Positions 61,375-64,000 of a stretch of 64,000 nt of DNA are shown piece by piece; position 1 is the first letter of the stretch, and each line of letters begins with the position of its first letter. The stretch is from Macrosoma leucophasiata (lineage: Eukaryota > Arthropoda > Insecta > Lepidoptera > Hedylidae): positions 2,852,001 through 2,916,000 of the forward strand of contig JAWQUS010000023.1 of the NCBI GenBank assembly GCA_036365455.1, given 5' to 3'. The notes beneath the pieces are model-generated. The model had not been told where the DNA came from, ran no database searches, and saw only the letters and a list, made by a program, of their open reading frames with translations. The position numbers and the translations under genes were made by a program.

Positions 61375-61878
61375 TTGAAGCTTCACTTCGAAATATATTG
61401 GCTTTATGTTTTCCGTCTACCAGTAAATAACATTACGGTCCATTCTCAAATTAATGAAAACAGTGGAAATGTTTTGTTAATATTCAGTACTGTTTTGCTC
61501 GTGATAACGAGAATTTCTTGTCGACAAGTTCTTAAACGAGTTCTCAAAATTTCAAAAGTGAATCTAGTAGTCAATTTATACAAATTAACATTTATATTGT
61601 ATTCTGATTCTACTAATAATATTGTTGGGTTTGTAAACATAAAATACCAGTATCCTGATAAAAATAACGTACTGATAAAGCGAAAGGTTCTAGAAGAAAT
61701 GGTTCCATCTAGAAAACTAGACTTATATTATACTCTACTGCCTCTCAACATCGTTTTGAAAATGTTTCTTCTAAACTGCATTTACTTTGAAAATTCATTT
61801 AAACACTCTTGGTCATTACTTAAAAACTTCTTCATATGCTTGATCTTAGGCAAAAACGTATCTAATGTATGTTTATGA
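61375..61878 (+). CDS. Unassigned 167-codon frame, hydrophobic
   Basis: Open from just after a stop at 61372 to TGA at 61878, in DNA so AT-rich that such a length is unlikely by chance. The first codon is TTG; the first internal ATG is well inside, so if real this is an exon rather than a complete gene. Hydrophobic stretches VLLIFSTVLLVITRI, LYYTLLPLNIVLKMFLLN and LLKNFFICLILG suggest membrane segments. CTAAT|GTATGT near the end could be a donor site. I do not recognise the family; a decayed chemoreceptor exon is one guess without motif support. Confidence 0.3.
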   Translation: MKLHFEIYWLYVFRLPVNNITVHSQINENSGNVLLIFSTVLLVITRISCRQVLKRVLKISKVNLVVNLYKLTFILYSDSTNNIVGFVNIKYQYPDKNNVLIKRKVLEEMVPSRKLDLYYTLLPLNIVLKMFLLNCIYFENSFKHSWSLLKNFFICLILGKNVSNVCL

Positions 61879-62281
61879 ATAAGGGGGCTAGATTTTGGTT
61901 GATATTTAAATATTTTGTTAAAGATTTTGCTGTATTTTGTTCAAACTAATGTTTATGTTGAATTGGTGTACCTTACACCTAACTGACTTTTTGTATTAAG
62001 AGTCATATTTTTAATAGCGGAGGAGATTGTAATTAAGTGTACACTTAGCCTGGGTTACACCACGACATTTGTTAAAGTTAAAGTTAATGTAACATTTCAC
62101 ATCCTTCTTTAACTTAAAGAAATCTGTTAAAGTTAGAGAAGGATCTGAATATAATACATTGTTATGTAGGTATTGTAATACATGAATATAAAGGCATTTA
62201 CTTACATTTGTATTGTTGGTAAGTAAGATGGAATAATGCACGGAATAGATAAAAAAAACGGAAAAGATGGAATGGTAATGT

Positions 62282-62418
62282 GGGCGTGGCAAGCGCGCCG
62301 CAACTATGTATGAACAAACACAGTTCGGCCGAACCATTCGTTCGCCGCTCGTAGTGTCGTGTAGACTGCTTCGAATGACACATCTCTTAGGAAAAAACCG
62401 TGGAGTGCCAATTTTAAC
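62282..62418 (+). promoter_or_regulatory. Candidate promoter and 5' UTR
   Basis: GC-richer than its surroundings. GGGCGTGGC (62283) resembles a GC/GT box and TTCGGCCGAA (62324-62333) is a 10-bp palindrome. AACACAGTTCGG could serve as an initiator. TATA-less. It leads into an ATG with a good context 137 bp on. Confidence 0.4.
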
Positions 62419-62470
62419 ATGTCATATAAAATGTCAGACCTCAAGTACAAAGCGCGGCGGTTTTCCATCG
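62419..62470 (+). CDS. Candidate first coding exon of a host gene
   Basis: ATG at 62419 in the context TTTTAACATG (A at -3) reads MSYKMSDLKYKARRFSI. The exon ends TCCATCG|GTAAGT, a consensus donor, leaving one base of the next codon. A second in-frame ATG follows four codons on. The peptide is basic and charged; I do not recognise it. The exon follows a GC-richer upstream stretch and lies in the most repeat-poor part of the window. The next exon would be beyond 64 kb. Chance occurrence cannot be excluded for 52 bases. Confidence 0.45.
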
Positions 62471-62742
62471 GTAAGTCACAAATAACATTTATTGTAAAAA
62501 ATATACAAAGGAATATGAATATGCGAACTTAAACTGCATTATTTAAACGTTACTGCTAGCGAATACATTGCTCGTTAAGAACTCGCTCAATTAACGCTAT
62601 TACTGTCTCCGCTTGCAATGTACAGCATGTAATGCGTCCGCTACACTTCGACTACTGACGTACATTCCTTGTGAGTAGGTATATTGTTGTGTGCGTGCGA
62701 GTGCTTATTGTCTACGGGCGTTGTCTTATGGTGAGATTCACA

Positions 62743-62884
62743 GACCGCACTACGACTTTACTTTGAGCAAAGTATGCTTAGAACTGTCAGAAATGTATGG
62801 GTTTTGATAGTTCGAAGCGTACTTTGCTTCCTTCGAACTGCGTAACTTTGCGTACTTGCTTTAAAGTAAAGTCGCAGTGCGGTC
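62743..62884. mobile_element. 142-bp MITE with inverted ends
   Basis: GACCGCACTACGACTTTACT at the left and the inverse of GACCGCACTGCGACTTTACT at the right. Flanked by TTCACA at 62737-62742 and 62885-62890. The right flank then repeats GACCGCACTACGACG, a third copy of the end. It lies in the putative first intron. Confidence 0.75.
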
Positions 62885-63100
62885 TTCACAGACCGCACTA
62901 CGACGCCCTTAGTGTGCCAACTTGCGCAAACGAATAGCTGCCCTGAGAATTTATGTGTGGGTGATTGTCGAGATGGTGTTGCATTTGTGTAAGAAATTGC
63001 ACTGTGGGAGAAAAGCGGCGACACTGGTTCTAATACTAAATTGTAGGAAAAGCCTTTCCATTCTTTTTTATCTATTCCGTGGAATAATGTATCTACTATG

Positions 63101-63364
63101 TTTTTTTTTCTAATGAAAGTGACAAGCAAGCATGCAGTTCACATTGATGTTAAGTGATGACTGCAGCCTAAAGACACTTACACAATGACCAGGTGGTAAT
63201 GTACAGCCCTGTAATATCCGACACAGAAGCATAACACCTTAGGCCTCAGGAGTGGTATCACATCTGCATTTCGACCTTGGCCTTTCTGTGGGTGTCTATA
63301 GGCTGTAGTCATCACTAATGTGAACTGCATGATAGTTTGACACTTCCATTAGATAAAAAAAAAA
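63101..63364. repeat. Inverted pair of SINE A 3' halves
   Basis: Minus-strand 3' end 63101-63190 (T-run to ACAATGACC), then plus-strand part 63191-63364 (AGGTGGTAATGTACAGCC to an A-run). T-run and A-run face outward, so the unit can fold into a hairpin of about 90 bp. Confidence 0.8.
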
Positions 63365-64000
63365 CAAACTAAGAACGCCAGCGTACCTAGCAGCTTGATA
63401 CCTAATAAGGTAGATACGGTTAAGTACGAGTCTTTATAAAGCAATACCGAAGGTTACCACGCAGTTGAGGATTTTTATTTACTTACCCCGTAAATAAGAT
63501 TACTCCACATTATTGGATATGTCGAACAAATATAAGACAGCTGTGACACATTTAATATAATTACTTACTACAGGAAATATTTTTCGGTTTGGAATTGTGT
63601 TCGTATCTCTTATCGCATAGTATTGCGGTATTCAGCGTAACGTTGATAAAATAAAATTATTTTCATGTTTTTCGCTATGGTATAGGTTCAAGCGCTACGA
63701 CAATTACCGTTTAATTTTGAATTGAATTTGTACAAAAGGTTTTGCGCTTATGTGTTTATTATCTATGTATATTATACCAAGTAAATAGTTTACTATATAT
63801 ACTTAAATAATTTAAATATGTATCAGTAGAATGTCCATTTCGTCTTTTACAGACCTTTGTCTAAGTAGTCTCTTTAAAATAATATTATTTAGTAATAATA
63901 AAATTGATTCGTGTCAAGTAGTTATAATCATGTACTCCATGTGATCAAAGTGCTTTCGAAATTTAGTTTTATAAGTTTAATTTAGTTTTATAAGTTTATT
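63365..64000. other. Unassigned AT-rich sequence
   Basis: No repeat or coding signal recognised; a small direct repeat AATTTAGTTTTATAAGTTTA closes the window. Confidence 0.45.

Overview
The window looks like nuclear DNA of a lepidopteran insect (moth or butterfly). This rests on the kinds of repeats present: tRNA-headed SINEs, Helitron-like elements with TC...CTAG ends, RTE-type LINE tails and a cecropia-group mariner. It also rests on the AT-rich base composition and the absence of any bacterial gene layout. No species can be named from it. Almost everything recognisable is transposable-element sequence. The only candidate host coding sequences are a short first exon near 62.4 kb, an unassigned open reading frame near 61.4 kb and a broken THAP-like first exon near 4.3 kb.

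Layout. 0-8 kb: scattered SINE and LINE tails, an inverted pair of the dominant SINE (called SINE A here), a MITE with an 8-bp target duplication (2.80-3.08 kb) and the THAP-like exon. 8-16 kb: nested SINEs inside a 66-bp tandem array, a Helitron with its empty-site paralogue 1.5 kb away, a polyadenylated retrocopy, a 5'-truncated CR1-like LINE and an RTE-type LINE piece. 16-37 kb: a mosaic of SINE A copies, RTE and CR1-like tails, two more Helitrons, an LTR-like block (23.3-24.1 kb), a GC-rich island (26.9-27.3 kb) and several nested insertions with intact target-site duplications. 37-43 kb: a second MITE of the 8-bp class, a LINE 3' half coding for a restriction-like endonuclease, another CR1-like tail, a half-kilobase tandem duplication and a 923-bp element with 16-bp inverted ends. 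44-56 kb: older repeats and a 219-bp tandem array with alternating A-B-A-B' structure. 56-58 kb: a complete mariner, with a twice-frameshifted transposase, inserted into a Helitron. 58-64 kb: sparser in repeats and AT-rich, with imperfect tandem hairpin repeats and, at 62.28-62.47 kb, a GC-richer promoter-like stretch leading into a short coding exon with a consensus splice donor. The rest of the window would then be first intron.

Family names used below (local labels): SINE A, about 285 bp, about 30 copies, 5' hairpin and A-tail. SINE B, tRNA-derived. SINE C, apparently 5S-rRNA-derived with an RTE-like 3' end. SINE E, a second tRNA-derived family. RTE-1, RTE-2 and RTE-3, three RTE-like LINE tails. 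L, a LINE C-terminus of jockey/R1 type. Helitron F, G and H. J, K, M and I are repeats of unknown class. The autonomous LINEs would supply the reverse transcriptase that the SINEs need. Every LINE copy seen here is 5'-truncated or broken and the mariner transposase is disrupted, so nothing in the window looks self-mobile.
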